From: Paracoccus sp. SCSIO 75233
GTDB lineage: Bacteria; Pseudomonadota; Alphaproteobacteria; Rhodobacterales; Rhodobacteraceae
Assembly (NCBI RefSeq): GCF_027912675.1
Contig: NZ_CP115757.1
Location: 1,798,001 to 1,862,000, forward strand
DNA: 64,000 bases
Reading direction: 5' to 3'
Below, one piece after another: positions 1-10,913 of this stretch. Made by a program: the position numbers and the translations under genes. Numbering within the stretch: the first letter of the stretch is position 1; each line of letters begins with the position of its first letter. The notes below the pieces were generated by a model. The model saw nothing but the letters and a program-made list of their open reading frames with translations, made no database searches and was not told where the DNA came from.

Positions 1-1505
<1,505 letters not shown>

Positions 1506-1531
1506 GCTTCGCGTTTAAGGGAATAAGGAAA

Positions 1532-1559
1532 GCCGGGGCGTATCGCGTCCCGGCCTTTT
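1532..1559 (+). terminator. Rho-independent terminator after ilvC
   Basis: A 9-bp stem (GCCGGGGCG with CGTCCCGGC, one G-U pair) and a five-base TATCG loop are followed by CTTTT, 27 bases after the ilvC stop. It should end the monocistronic ilvC transcript. Confidence 0.75.
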
Positions 1560-1733
1560 AGTTGCCCACGACGAGTTAGCCTTTTTTTAACGGCGGGTCC
1601 GAGGGACAATGCGGTCGTTCGGTTTAGCACTCAACCGATGAGACAAACGCCATCGAGACGGCTCAGGCTGTTCTTGAATGTTTCACGATTTAGGACTATG
1701 TAGGGGGAAGTAATGGGATGGTCTAACCGTCCG

Positions 1734-1767
1734 TTCAAAGGCGAGCCTGGGCTCGCCTTTGAATTTT
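1734..1767 (+). terminator. Perfect 13-bp palindrome with T-run next to the DUF3800 gene
   Basis: TTCAAAGGCGAGC (1734-1746) pairs exactly with 1751-1763 around a CTGG loop and is followed by TTTT on the plus strand. It overlaps the stop codon of the minus-strand DUF3800 gene. Its T-run suits a plus-strand transcript, yet no plus-strand gene is evident between the ilvC terminator and this point. It may end an unannotated small RNA or simply act on read-through from either side. Confidence 0.5.
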
Positions 1768-2566
1768 ACAGACCCTCGTGAAACACGTCATATTTGCCAA
1801 TTTCACAGGTCGTTCCCGAGCAAAAATGCAGTTTTTCAAGCAGTACCTTGATGGCGCGTTGATCGGTCTGTGACCGTTGGCCAGTTGCATGTAAGTAGTG
1901 GTTTCCAATCGGCCGGGCTGTGAGATCGGCGATCTGAAGACCCGACGAGTTGCTTTTCTTGTCCATCAATTCAAGGCGAAAGTTCGAATAGTTACGGGTT
2001 ACGACAGGAGCCAACAGTGATCCTTGTACCGACACCTGCTTATAGGCTTTGCTGAGAGCGGCATCATCATCGCGCCCACGGGCTTCAAACACGATGTGCA
2101 GCTGCTTCGCCAATTCGTCCGGGTCGTGGATTTTCAGATAGGTCTCGATCTGACGGAACCCCCTTGAAAGAGAGATATGATATGGATCGTAAGACTTATG
2201 CCACTCGGGCACTTTAGGCTTGTCGATCACAACGCAGAAACAGCGAAACTGCGCGTCGGACATGAGTTGCGTCAGCTCTTCCATAAAGACGCGCTTGCGA
2301 TCACCTTGCAGCCATTCGTATTTCGAGCGAACGGCGGGATCTCTAATCTTGTCAGATTTACGCAGATCGCGTTCATGCAGAACAATGTTGTCGCAGCCCC
2401 AATATTTGAATTTCAAACGGTTGAAACGCGGGATCAGCTCATCAATGTAGTGATCTTTCTCGAACATGCAGTAGTTGAGGCAGAGCAATGGATACTCTGG
2501 TGCAGCTGTCCAGTTGGAATGGCCGCTCTCGTCAACATAGACGACATATTTGCTGAACTCTGACAT
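1766..2566 (-). CDS. DUF3800 domain protein
   Basis: This 266-residue protein opens with the DUF3800 signature YVVYVDESGHSN (residues 7-18) and ends with the second family block SSGLQIADLTARPIG near residues 207-221. Both blocks carry conserved acidic residues in this RNase H-like fold family. No function has been established for most members; they are frequent in mobile and defence-rich regions. The gene is visibly less GC-rich than its neighbours, stands alone and lies between the ilvC terminator and a repeat-bearing gap, which suggests horizontal acquisition. A nuclease-like role is inference from the fold only. Confidence 0.8.
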   Translation of the reverse strand: MSEFSKYVVYVDESGHSNWTAAPEYPLLCLNYCMFEKDHYIDELIPRFNRLKFKYWGCDNIVLHERDLRKSDKIRDPAVRSKYEWLQGDRKRVFMEELTQLMSDAQFRCFCVVIDKPKVPEWHKSYDPYHISLSRGFRQIETYLKIHDPDELAKQLHIVFEARGRDDDAALSKAYKQVSVQGSLLAPVVTRNYSNFRLELMDKKSNSSGLQIADLTARPIGNHYLHATGQRSQTDQRAIKVLLEKLHFCSGTTCEIGKYDVFHEGL

Positions 2567-2885
2567 CGATCACAATCTACGCCATTTTATCTAATGGTAC
2601 GAATAGCTATCCACTCGGTCCAACATTGTCCAATTCGTCTAATCCAGTTGAACGGTCGCTATGGGCTCGAAACGGACGTCACCTCCAACATCCCCAGCCC
2701 GGGACAAGGCGCCCTGCGCCGCCGGGCAAGCGTCTGCCCGTCCCGGCGGGCTGGCGCTTGGGTGACATCGGCGCTGCAGATCCACGAGAAAATGCGGGCG
2801 GCGCGATAAAGTGCATCGCACCGCCCTTGCAGCGCCATCCCACGGGCAGGCGCTTGCCCTCGTGTTGCGCTTCCGCAGTGCGCCG
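2567..2885. other. 319-bp intergenic region with inverted repeat, no gene seen
   Basis: No convincing coding frame is present. The left half is AT-rich, like the DUF3800 gene it precedes, and should hold that gene's promoter. The right half returns to high GC and holds the inverted repeat listed separately. Confidence 0.5.
2724..2859. repeat. Near-perfect 17-bp inverted repeat, arms 102 bp apart
   Basis: GGGCAAGCGTCTGCCCG (2724-2740) and the reverse complement of 2843-2859 differ at one base. Each arm is itself partly palindromic (CGGGCA/TGCCCG), so it resembles a REP-like pair. It lies downstream of yghU and could form the end of its transcript. Confidence 0.45.
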
Positions 2886-3758
2886 CTACTCCGCCGCCTC
2901 GACCTTATCCTGCGTCTTGGTCTCGAAATCAGACGCATCGTGGCGCTCCCACAACTGCCCCGACGGATCGCCGGAGGTGCGGTTGACCATCATGCCGCGC
3001 TGCACGGCGGGGCGTGCGGCGAGTTCGTTGTTCCAGCGGAGCACGTTTTCATAGCTCGCGCCTTGCAGGAAGGTCACCGCATCGCCATAGACACCGCCGG
3101 TGGTCAGGCGGCCATACCACGGGAAAATCGCCATATCGGCAATCGAATATTCATCGCCCGCCATGTAGCGATTTTCGGCCAGATGCTTGTCCAGCACATC
3201 AAGCTGACGCTTGGTTTCCATCGTGTAGCGGTCGATGGCGTATCGGATCTTTTCCGGGGCGTAGTGGTAGAAATGCCCGAAGCCGCCGCCGACGAAGGGG
3301 GCGGAGCCCATTTGCCAGAACAGCCAGTTCAGCGCCTCGGTCCGCGCGGCGGGGTCGGAGGGCAGGAATTCGCCGAATTTCTCCGCCAGATAGAGCAGGA
3401 TGGAGCCGGATTCAAACACCCGCCGTGGCGGGTTCACCGAGTGATCCATCATCGCCGGGATCTTGGAATTCGGGTTAACCGACACGAAGCCGCTGCCGAA
3501 CTGATCGCCCTCGCCGATGTCGATCAGCCATGCGTCGTATTCGGCACCGCTGTGACCCCTGGCCAGCAATTCCTCCAGCATGATCGTGACTTTCTGGCCG
3601 TTCGGCGTGGCCAGAGAATAAAGCTGGATCGGGTGTTTGCCGACCGGGCTTTGCTTGTCATGGGTGGCACCGGATACGGGCCGGTTGATATTGGCGAACT
3701 TGCCGCCATTGCCGGGTTCCCAAGTCCAGATCTTCGGCGGGGTATAGTCTTCGGTCAT
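2886..3758 (-). CDS. yghU: Glutathione S-transferase, YghU/disulfide-bond reductase type
   Basis: The 290-residue protein has the features of the E. coli YghU (Nu-class) group. These are a long N-terminal extension (ANINRPVSGATHDKQSPVGKH), a thioredoxin-like glutathione site beginning LYSLATPNGQKVTIMLEELL near residue 46, the NPNSKIPAM segment and the helical C-terminal domain with DEYSIADMAIFPW. Family members reduce disulfides or peroxides using two glutathione molecules. It is cytosolic, with no signal peptide. The gene is monocistronic and convergent with nothing; dnaE lies upstream on the same strand with a 103-bp gap. Confidence 0.9.
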   Translation of the reverse strand: MTEDYTPPKIWTWEPGNGGKFANINRPVSGATHDKQSPVGKHPIQLYSLATPNGQKVTIMLEELLARGHSGAEYDAWLIDIGEGDQFGSGFVSVNPNSKIPAMMDHSVNPPRRVFESGSILLYLAEKFGEFLPSDPAARTEALNWLFWQMGSAPFVGGGFGHFYHYAPEKIRYAIDRYTMETKRQLDVLDKHLAENRYMAGDEYSIADMAIFPWYGRLTTGGVYGDAVTFLQGASYENVLRWNNELAARPAVQRGMMVNRTSGDPSGQLWERHDASDFETKTQDKVEAAE

Positions 3759-3861
3759 AGCGCGTCCTGTCCCTTTGGAATGATATGCCTGTGCGGAAAC
3801 TGTGTTCCCCGGCGCTGAAATTCAACCTCGGTTCCGGCGCGGATATGTGGCGTGCGGCGCG

Positions 3862-6800
3862 CTATTGCTCGATCACGTCCAGAACGCCGGGCACGACGCG
3901 AAGGCGCTGGCGCGCAGCGGGACCGACGGGGGCGCGATCCGCGACCTCCACATCATAGGCCTGATCGCTTTCATGGATGCGCAGGATCAGCTTGCCGCGC
4001 CGGCCCCGATCCGCGTCCAGACCGGCCAGCGTGTCCTGAAGCCCTCCGAAATCCATTGCGTCGCTGACCTCCAGCACCAGCTCCGCCGGGCCGACATTGG
4101 CAATCGCCTGTTCCAGAGGCACGATGGAGCGGGCCAGCATCTTGACCTCATCCCCCTGCGGTTCGACCTGCACCTGCATGACGACATTGCTGCCGGGTTC
4201 GAGATGGTCGCGGCTCGCCTCCAATTGCTCCGAGAAAACGACCGCCTCGTAAAGCCCCGTAGGGTCCGAAGCCGCGACGAATGCAAAGCGCTTGCCACTG
4301 CTAGCTGATTTCCTCTCCTGCCGGCTGGAGACGGTCCCGGCGATATAGGTGACCAGCGGGCCGGAGGCGGCGGCGGCCTTGATCTCCGTCAGCGTGTTGA
4401 CCTCGATCCGGCGCAGGGCGGGCAGGTAGTCGTCAATCGGATGGCCGGACAGGTAAAACCCGATCGCCTGATGTTCCTGCCCCAGCTTTTCGGATGGCAG
4501 CCAGACCTGCGCCAGCACCGGGCGCGGCGGCGGCAGATCCTCGCCCCCGCCAAACAGGGATGACTGGTTCGACGCCGCCTGATCATGGCTGGCCCCGGAA
4601 AACGCCACCAGCCCGTCCAGGCTCGCCATCACCCGGGCGCGGTTGTCGTCCAGGAGATCGAAGGCCCCGGCCCGCGCCATCATTTCCAGCGCGCGCTTGC
4701 CGACACGGCGCAGATCGACACGGCGGGCAAAATCGACCAGATCGGCGAAGGGTTCATTTCCACGCGCCTCGATAATGCCACGCATTGCCTCGACACCTAC
4801 ACCCTTCAGCGCACCGAGCGCGTAGTGGATGCGGCCTTCGCTGACGGTAAAGGTCGCGCCCGAGCGGTTGACACAGGGCGGCACCACCTCAATCTCCATC
4901 CGGTCGAGTTCGCGCTTATAGACGGCCAGCTTCTCCGTCAGGTGAATATCGCAGTTCATCACCCCGGCCATGAACTCAACCGGGTGGTTCGCCTTCAGCC
5001 AAGCGGTTTGATAACTGACCACGGCATAGGCCGCTGCGTGGGATTTGTTGAAGCCGTAATTGGCGAATTTCTCCAGAAGATCGAAGACTTCTCCGGCCTT
5101 CTTTTCTTCGACACCGTTTTCGACGCTGCCCTTGATGAATTTCGGGCGTTCCTTCGCCATCTCCTCGGCGATCTTCTTGCCCATGGCGCGGCGCAGCAGG
5201 TCCGCGCCGCCAAGGGAGTACCCCGCCATGACCTGCGCGATCTGCATCACCTGTTCCTGATAGACGATGATGCCCTGCGTTTCCTCAAGGATATGGTCGA
5301 TGGATGGGTGAAGCGGTTCAAGATCGCGCTGCCCGTTCTTCACCTCGCAATAGGTCGGGATGTTTTCCATCGGGCCGGGACGGTAGAGCGCCACAAGCGC
5401 CACAATATCCTCGATACAGGTCGGCTTCATCCGCCTGAGCGCGTCCATCATGCCCGAGCTTTCAACCTGAAACACGGCCACGGTGCGGGCAGAGGCGAAC
5501 AGGTCGTAGCTTGCCTTGTCATCCAGCGGGATGGCGTTGATTTGATTGTCCGCGCCCTCGGGCGGGTCGTAAAGCTGGCGACCGTCGGCGGCGATATGCA
5601 GGGGCCTGCCACCATTATTGATCAGGTCCACGGCGTTCTGAATGACGGTCAGGGTTTTCAGGCCCAGAAAGTCGAATTTCACCAGCCCGGCCTGTTCGAC
5701 CCATTTCATATTGAACTGCGTCGCGGGCATCTCTGACGCCGGATCGCGGTAGAGCGGGACAAGCTGATCCAGCGGGCGATCCCCGATCACCACCCCGGCG
5801 GCGTGGGTGGAGGCGTTGCGATACAGCCCCTCCACCTTGGCGGCATAATCCAGCAGGCGGGCCACGACCTCCTCCTTGTCGCGGATCTCGCGCAGGCGGG
5901 GTTCCTCGGCAATGGCCTTGGTGACGCTGACGGGCTTGACGCCCTCGACCGGGATCATCTTCGACAGCCGGTCCACCTGACCGAAGGGCAGTTGCAGCAC
6001 CCGGCCCACATCGCGCACGGCAGCCTTCGACAGCAGCGCACCGAAGGTGATGATCTGGCCGACCTTCTCCGCGCCGTATTTATCCTGAACGTAGCGGATC
6101 ACCTCTTCGCGGCGGTCCATGCAGAAGTCGATGTCGAAATCGGGCATGGAGACCCGCTCCGGGTTCAGGAAGCGTTCGAACAGCAGGTTGTAACGCAGCG
6201 GATCGAGATCGGTGATGGTCAGCGAATAAGCCACCAGAGACCCGGCGCCAGACCCCCTGCCCGGCCCGACCGGAATATCGTGATCCTTGGCCCATTTGAT
6301 GAAATCGGCAACGATCAGGAAATAGCCGGGAAAGCCCATCTCTTCGATGATACCCAGCTCGAAATCCAGCCGCTTGTGATATTCCTCGACGCTGACGGCA
6401 TGGGGGATGAGTTTCAGCCGCTCCTCCAGCCCCTCTTTCGCCTGACGGCGCAGCTCCTCGACCTCGTCATCGGCAAAGCGGGGCAGGATCGGCTTGTGAC
6501 GGCTGACGGCGAAGGCGCAGCGGCGGGCAATCTCGACGGTGTTCTCGATCGCCTCGGGCAGATCGGCAAACAGGACCGCCATTTCCTCCGCGCTTTTGAA
6601 ATCGTGGTTCGGGGTCAGGCGGCGGCGGGGCTGGGACTGGTCGACATAGGCGCGCTCGGCAATGCAGATCAGCGCGTCATGCGCCTCATACATCTCGGGT
6701 TTGGGGAAATAGACATCATTCGTCGCGACGAGCGGCAGTTCCAGCATATAGGCGAGACGGATGAAACCGTCCTCGGTCGCGGCCTCCGCCGCCATCAGCC

Positions 6801-7329
6801 TGCCGGATTCGTCCTTGTGCCGGGTCAGTTCGATATAAAGCCGGTTGCCGAATGCGTCCTTCAACCGGCGCAGCAGCGCCTCCGCCCCTGCCGGATCGCC
6901 CGACTGGATCAGCTTGCCGACCGCGCCTTCCGCGCCCCCGGTCAGCAGGATCAGGCCGTCCGCGCGCTCGGTCAGTTCTTCCTCGGTGACATGCAAGGGC
7001 GCCCCGCCCCGGCGCAGATACATGGCGGAGGACAGCGCCATCAGGTTCAGCCAGCCCTGCCGGTTCTGGGCGAGCGCCACGACCGGGCCGTAGTGATCGC
7101 CGACACGCAGCGTCCACTGGCAACCGATGATCGGCTGCACCCCCTCGCCCGCCGCCTTGACGCTGAACTCAAGCGCCGCGAACATCGCGTTCGTATCGGT
7201 CAGCGCAACCGCCGGCATCCCGGCATCCTTGGCAAGCTCGATCAGTTTCTTGACGGGGACCGCGCCTTCCAGCAACGAATGCTCGGAATGGGTGCGAAGG
7301 TGAATGAATCGGGGCTGATTTTCCGGCAT
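3862..7329 (-). CDS. dnaE: DNA polymerase III subunit alpha
   Basis: This is the replicative polymerase catalytic subunit. At 1155 residues it matches the normal DnaE1 length. The order is an N-terminal PHP domain (HLRTHSEHSLLEGA), then the polymerase core with GPGRGSGAGS near residue 360 and the catalytic acidic motif PDFDIDF near residue 397. A KFDFLGLKTLTV block, the helix-hairpin-helix region and an OB-fold stretch (VTYIAGTVSSRQERKSA) precede the C-terminal domain. The start MPENQPRFIHLRTHSEHS matches the family. It is divergent from the ABC transporter operon across 92 bp. Confidence 0.97.
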   Translation of the reverse strand: MPENQPRFIHLRTHSEHSLLEGAVPVKKLIELAKDAGMPAVALTDTNAMFAALEFSVKAAGEGVQPIIGCQWTLRVGDHYGPVVALAQNRQGWLNLMALSSAMYLRRGGAPLHVTEEELTERADGLILLTGGAEGAVGKLIQSGDPAGAEALLRRLKDAFGNRLYIELTRHKDESGRLMAAEAATEDGFIRLAYMLELPLVATNDVYFPKPEMYEAHDALICIAERAYVDQSQPRRRLTPNHDFKSAEEMAVLFADLPEAIENTVEIARRCAFAVSRHKPILPRFADDEVEELRRQAKEGLEERLKLIPHAVSVEEYHKRLDFELGIIEEMGFPGYFLIVADFIKWAKDHDIPVGPGRGSGAGSLVAYSLTITDLDPLRYNLLFERFLNPERVSMPDFDIDFCMDRREEVIRYVQDKYGAEKVGQIITFGALLSKAAVRDVGRVLQLPFGQVDRLSKMIPVEGVKPVSVTKAIAEEPRLREIRDKEEVVARLLDYAAKVEGLYRNASTHAAGVVIGDRPLDQLVPLYRDPASEMPATQFNMKWVEQAGLVKFDFLGLKTLTVIQNAVDLINNGGRPLHIAADGRQLYDPPEGADNQINAIPLDDKASYDLFASARTVAVFQVESSGMMDALRRMKPTCIEDIVALVALYRPGPMENIPTYCEVKNGQRDLEPLHPSIDHILEETQGIIVYQEQVMQIAQVMAGYSLGGADLLRRAMGKKIAEEMAKERPKFIKGSVENGVEEKKAGEVFDLLEKFANYGFNKSHAAAYAVVSYQTAWLKANHPVEFMAGVMNCDIHLTEKLAVYKRELDRMEIEVVPPCVNRSGATFTVSEGRIHYALGALKGVGVEAMRGIIEARGNEPFADLVDFARRVDLRRVGKRALEMMARAGAFDLLDDNRARVMASLDGLVAFSGASHDQAASNQSSLFGGGEDLPPPRPVLAQVWLPSEKLGQEHQAIGFYLSGHPIDDYLPALRRIEVNTLTEIKAAAASGPLVTYIAGTVSSRQERKSASSGKRFAFVAASDPTGLYEAVVFSEQLEASRDHLEPGSNVVMQVQVEPQGDEVKMLARSIVPLEQAIANVGPAELVLEVSDAMDFGGLQDTLAGLDADRGRRGKLILRIHESDQAYDVEVADRAPVGPAARQRLRVVPGVLDVIEQ

Positions 7330-7421
7330 GAGGCGAAGCTAAGTCGTGCTGACTGAAAGCGCAATTGCCCGTCGCGGCTTAATCTGCGTAAATCAGGGCC
7401 AAGAACAACAGGAACTGCAAC

Positions 7422-8948
7422 TTGACCGAGACTGCCATTTTCCGCGCCGAGGGGTTGAGCAAGACCTATCCCGGCGTGAAGGCCAATGACGAGATCAGCT
7501 TTGCGATCCGGGCGGGCGATATTCACGCGCTTCTGGGGGAGAACGGGGCGGGCAAATCGACTCTGGTCAAGATGATCTATGGTCTGGTGCGGCCCGATGC
7601 CGGGCGGATGGTGCTCGCGGGTCAGGATTTTGCCCCCGCCGATCCACATGCCGCGCGCATGGCGGGCGTGGGCATGGTGTTCCAGCATTTCAGCCTGTTC
7701 GACGCAATGACCGTGGCGGAGAACATCTCGCTTGGCCTCGACAACCCGCCAAAGCGGCGGGAACTGGCGGAACAGATCACACGGCTCAGCCAGGATTACG
7801 GCCTGCCGCTGAACCCGCATCGCCGGGTGGCCGATCTGTCGGCGGGTGAGCGTCAGCGGGTGGAGATCATCCGGGCGCTTCTGGGTCACCCACGGCTGCT
7901 GATCATGGATGAACCCACCAGCGTGCTGACCCCGCAGGAGGCGGAGATCCTGTTTGCCACGCTGCGCAAGCTGGCCGATGGCGGCACCTCGATCCTTTAT
8001 ATCAGTCATAAGCTCGAAGAGATCCGCAGCCATTGCGACCGGGCCACGATCCTGCGTGGCGGGCTGGTGGTGGACAGTTGCAACCCCCGCGATCATTCGG
8101 CGCGCGAATTGGCGGCGATGATGGTCGGCGGGGAGATGCGCGACATCGACCGGTCAGGCCGCAGTCCGGGGGAGGTGCTGCTGAAGGTCCGCGATCTGAG
8201 CATGGACGCGCCGGACCCGGATTCGACCTCGCTCAAGAACCTGTCGCTGGAGGTGCGGGCGGGCGAGGTGCTGGCGATTGGTGGCGTGGCCGGGAACGGG
8301 CAGGAGGAGCTGCTGGCGGCACTGTCGGGGGAGATGCGCTCACCCGCAGGAACCGTCACGCTGGACGGGCACGACCTGTCGCGGCGAGGGCCAAATCATC
8401 GCCGCGAAGCCGGTCTGCTCGCCGCGCCGGAGGACCGGCTGGGCCATGCCGCCGTGCCAGGGTTTTCGCTGACCGATAACGCCATCCTGACGGCAGCGAC
8501 CCGGCAGGAACTGGCACCGGGCGGAATGATACGGCGCGCCGATGCCCGCGCCTATACGCAGAAGGTGATCGCAGAATTCGACGTCCGCACGCCGGGGCCG
8601 GAGACGGCGGCGAGGGCGCTTTCCGGCGGCAATCTGCAAAAATTCGTCATCGGGCGCGAGGTGATGCAAAATCCGCGCGTTCTGGTGGTCAACCAGCCGA
8701 CATGGGGCGTCGATGCCGGTGCCGCTGCCGCGATCCGTCAGGCGCTGCTCGATCTCGCGGCATCCGGGGCGGGGGTCATCGTCATCAGTCAGGATCTGGA
8801 GGAGTTGCTGGAACTCGGCGATCGTTTCTGCGCCCTGAACGAGGGGCGGCTGTCCGATCCGCGCCCGACCGATGGGCTGAGCCTTGAGGAGATCGGCCTA
8901 ATGCTCGGCGGCGCACATGGGATGGAGGCGGCGCATGTGGCAGCTTGA
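7422..8948 (+). CDS. ABC transporter ATP-binding protein, BMP/simple-sugar type (double NBD)
   Basis: This 508-residue ATPase has two nucleotide-binding domains in tandem, as in NupA/YufO and RbsA-like importers. The first has Walker A GENGAGKST and signature LSAGERQRVEI. The second has a degenerate P-loop (GVAGNGQEE) and signature LSGGNLQKFVIGRE. The start is TTG, with AGGA about 10 bases upstream; it is the only start consistent with the N-terminus TETAIFRAEGLSKTYPGVKAND. It overlaps the next permease gene by 14 bases. The importer probably carries a nucleoside or sugar; the downstream kinase and NagA favour an amino sugar, which is inference. Confidence 0.9.
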   Translation: MTETAIFRAEGLSKTYPGVKANDEISFAIRAGDIHALLGENGAGKSTLVKMIYGLVRPDAGRMVLAGQDFAPADPHAARMAGVGMVFQHFSLFDAMTVAENISLGLDNPPKRRELAEQITRLSQDYGLPLNPHRRVADLSAGERQRVEIIRALLGHPRLLIMDEPTSVLTPQEAEILFATLRKLADGGTSILYISHKLEEIRSHCDRATILRGGLVVDSCNPRDHSARELAAMMVGGEMRDIDRSGRSPGEVLLKVRDLSMDAPDPDSTSLKNLSLEVRAGEVLAIGGVAGNGQEELLAALSGEMRSPAGTVTLDGHDLSRRGPNHRREAGLLAAPEDRLGHAAVPGFSLTDNAILTAATRQELAPGGMIRRADARAYTQKVIAEFDVRTPGPETAARALSGGNLQKFVIGREVMQNPRVLVVNQPTWGVDAGAAAAIRQALLDLAASGAGVIVISQDLEELLELGDRFCALNEGRLSDPRPTDGLSLEEIGLMLGGAHGMEAAHVAA

Positions 8949-10011
8949 ACCCCGTGCCGACACACCGCTGATCTGGCAACTGACGACGCCGATCCTCGCC
9001 GTGATCGCCACCATGATTACCGGCGGCATTCTGTTCGGGCTGATGGGCTATGACCCGCTCGGCGCGATCCGCACGATCTTCTGGGATCCGCTATTCGGTG
9101 CCTCGGCCAGCTATTCGCGCCCGCAATTGCTGGTCAAGGCCGCACCACTGATCCTGATCGCCTCCGGCCTTGCGGTCGGGTTCCGCGCCGGGATCTGGAA
9201 TATCGGGGCGGAAGGTCAGTACATCATCGGCGGCATCACCGGCGCTGCCGTGGCGCTCGCCGCCTATCCGGCAGAGGGCTGGTGGATATTTCCGGCCATG
9301 GTGATGGCAGGTGCGCTAGGTGGCTGGGCATGGGGGATGATCCCGGCCATGCTGCGCAACTGGTTCGGGGCTTCGGAAATCCTCGTCTCGCTGATGCTGG
9401 TCTATGTCGCGGAACGGATCGCGGCATGGATGGCCTTCGGCCCGATGCGCAACCCGGAGGGGTTCGGCATGCCCGGATCGCGCAACCTCGCGCAATACCC
9501 CGCCGCCGCCAACCCGGAGATGATCCCCGGCACCGGCATTCACTGGGGCGTCATCGCCGCCGCCGTCGCCGTGCTGGCGATCTGGGTGCTGATGTCGCGC
9601 CATATAAGGGGCCTGCATATCCGCGCCGCTGGCGAAGCGCCGCGCGCGGCGAGATTTGCGGGCGTCAAACCCTCGGCGCTCGTCGCCTTCTGCCTTGGCC
9701 TGTCAGGCGCGCTCGCCGGGATGGCCGGGCTGTTCGAGGCATCGGGCCCCGCCGGTCAGATCACCGACAGTTTCGGATCGGGCTACGGATTTACCGCGAT
9801 CATCGTGGCGTTTCTGGGCCGTCTGCACCCGGTCGGCATCGTGCTGGGCGGGCTGCTGATGGCCCTGACCTATATCGGCGGGGACATCGCGCAGATGATC
9901 ATGCAGCTTCCATTTGCCACCGTGCAGGTCTTTCAGGGCATGATGCTGTTCTATCTGCTCGCCTTCGACCTGCTGACGCGCTATCGCATCCGGCGGAGGG
10001 TGGCGGCATGA
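8935..10011 (+). CDS. ABC transporter permease, BMP/simple-sugar type (subunit 1)
   Basis: This multi-spanning membrane protein of the NupP/YufP permease family has 358 residues. It contains the typical segment KAAPLILIASGLAVGFRAGIWNIGAEGQYIIGG and a hydrophobic C-terminal half. The ATG at 8935 is preferred over an upstream alternative at 8917 because it gives the standard short N-terminus MWQLEPRADTPLIWQ. The gene overlaps the ATPase gene by 14 bases and the next permease gene by an ATGA junction, so the products are probably translationally coupled. Confidence 0.9.
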   Translation: MWQLEPRADTPLIWQLTTPILAVIATMITGGILFGLMGYDPLGAIRTIFWDPLFGASASYSRPQLLVKAAPLILIASGLAVGFRAGIWNIGAEGQYIIGGITGAAVALAAYPAEGWWIFPAMVMAGALGGWAWGMIPAMLRNWFGASEILVSLMLVYVAERIAAWMAFGPMRNPEGFGMPGSRNLAQYPAAANPEMIPGTGIHWGVIAAAVAVLAIWVLMSRHIRGLHIRAAGEAPRAARFAGVKPSALVAFCLGLSGALAGMAGLFEASGPAGQITDSFGSGYGFTAIIVAFLGRLHPVGIVLGGLLMALTYIGGDIAQMIMQLPFATVQVFQGMMLFYLLAFDLLTRYRIRRRVAA

Positions 10012-10880
10012 TCGACCTGAGCGTGCTTATCGTGATGATCCTCTCCGCCGCGACGCCGATCCTGTTTGCGGCGCTTGGCGAGTTGATCGTGGAGCGGTCC
10101 GGGGTTCTCAATCTCGGCGTTGAGGGGATGATGATTACCGGCGCGCTTGCCGGGTTCGCCGCCGCCCATGCAACCGGCAGCCCCGCTTTCGGGTTTGCGA
10201 TGGCGGCACTTGGCGGGGCGGCGCTTTCACTGATCTTCGGGGTGCTGACCCAGTTTCTGCTGACCAATCAGGTCGCATCCGGTCTTGCCCTGACGCTGTT
10301 CGGGCTGGGGCTGACGGCGCTGTTCGGCAAACCCTATGAGGGGGTCAAGGCACCCTCCATGACGGCCGGACCGCTGGGCATTCACTGGATTGTCTGGCTG
10401 GGGCTGGTGATGGTGGTGGCGATCTGGTGGTTCCTGAATCGCAGCAGCGCCGGTCTGGTGCTGCGCGGCGTGGGCGAGAACCACCATGCGGCGCACGCGC
10501 TTGGCCATAAGGTCCGGCTGGTGCGGCTGGCGGCAATCGGCTTTGGCGGGGCCATGGCCGGGATCGGCGGGGCCTATATCTCCATCGCGACGGTGCTGCA
10601 ATGGACCGAGGGGATGACGGCGGGCGCTGGCTGGATCGCGCTCGCACTTGTGGTGTTCTCCGGCTGGCGCGCCATCGGGGTGCTGGCGGGCGCATGGCTG
10701 TTCGGTGGTGTCACGGTGCTGCAACTCCGGCTTCAGGCGGCAGGGGTCAATGTGCCCGTGCAGCTTCTGGCAATGGCCCCCTATCTTGCGACGATCATCG
10801 CGCTCGTTATCATATCGGCCCGACGTCGCGGCAGCGCCGCGCCGGGATCGCTCGGCCAGATTTTCCACGCAACCAGTTAA
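10008..10880 (+). CDS. ABC transporter permease, BMP/simple-sugar type (subunit 2)
   Basis: This is the second permease of the heterodimer (NupQ/YufQ-like). Its 290 residues contain the family block FAALGELIVERSGVLNLGVEGMM near the N-terminus and about eight to ten hydrophobic segments. It starts in an ATGA overlap with subunit 1 and is followed after 33 bp by the binding-protein gene. The order ATPase-permease-permease-binding protein is as expected, although in many genomes the binding protein comes first. Confidence 0.9.
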   Translation: MIDLSVLIVMILSAATPILFAALGELIVERSGVLNLGVEGMMITGALAGFAAAHATGSPAFGFAMAALGGAALSLIFGVLTQFLLTNQVASGLALTLFGLGLTALFGKPYEGVKAPSMTAGPLGIHWIVWLGLVMVVAIWWFLNRSSAGLVLRGVGENHHAAHALGHKVRLVRLAAIGFGGAMAGIGGAYISIATVLQWTEGMTAGAGWIALALVVFSGWRAIGVLAGAWLFGGVTVLQLRLQAAGVNVPVQLLAMAPYLATIIALVIISARRRGSAAPGSLGQIFHATS

Positions 10881-10913
10881 GACAGACTGCACGACAACAG
10901 AGAGGTACGACCC

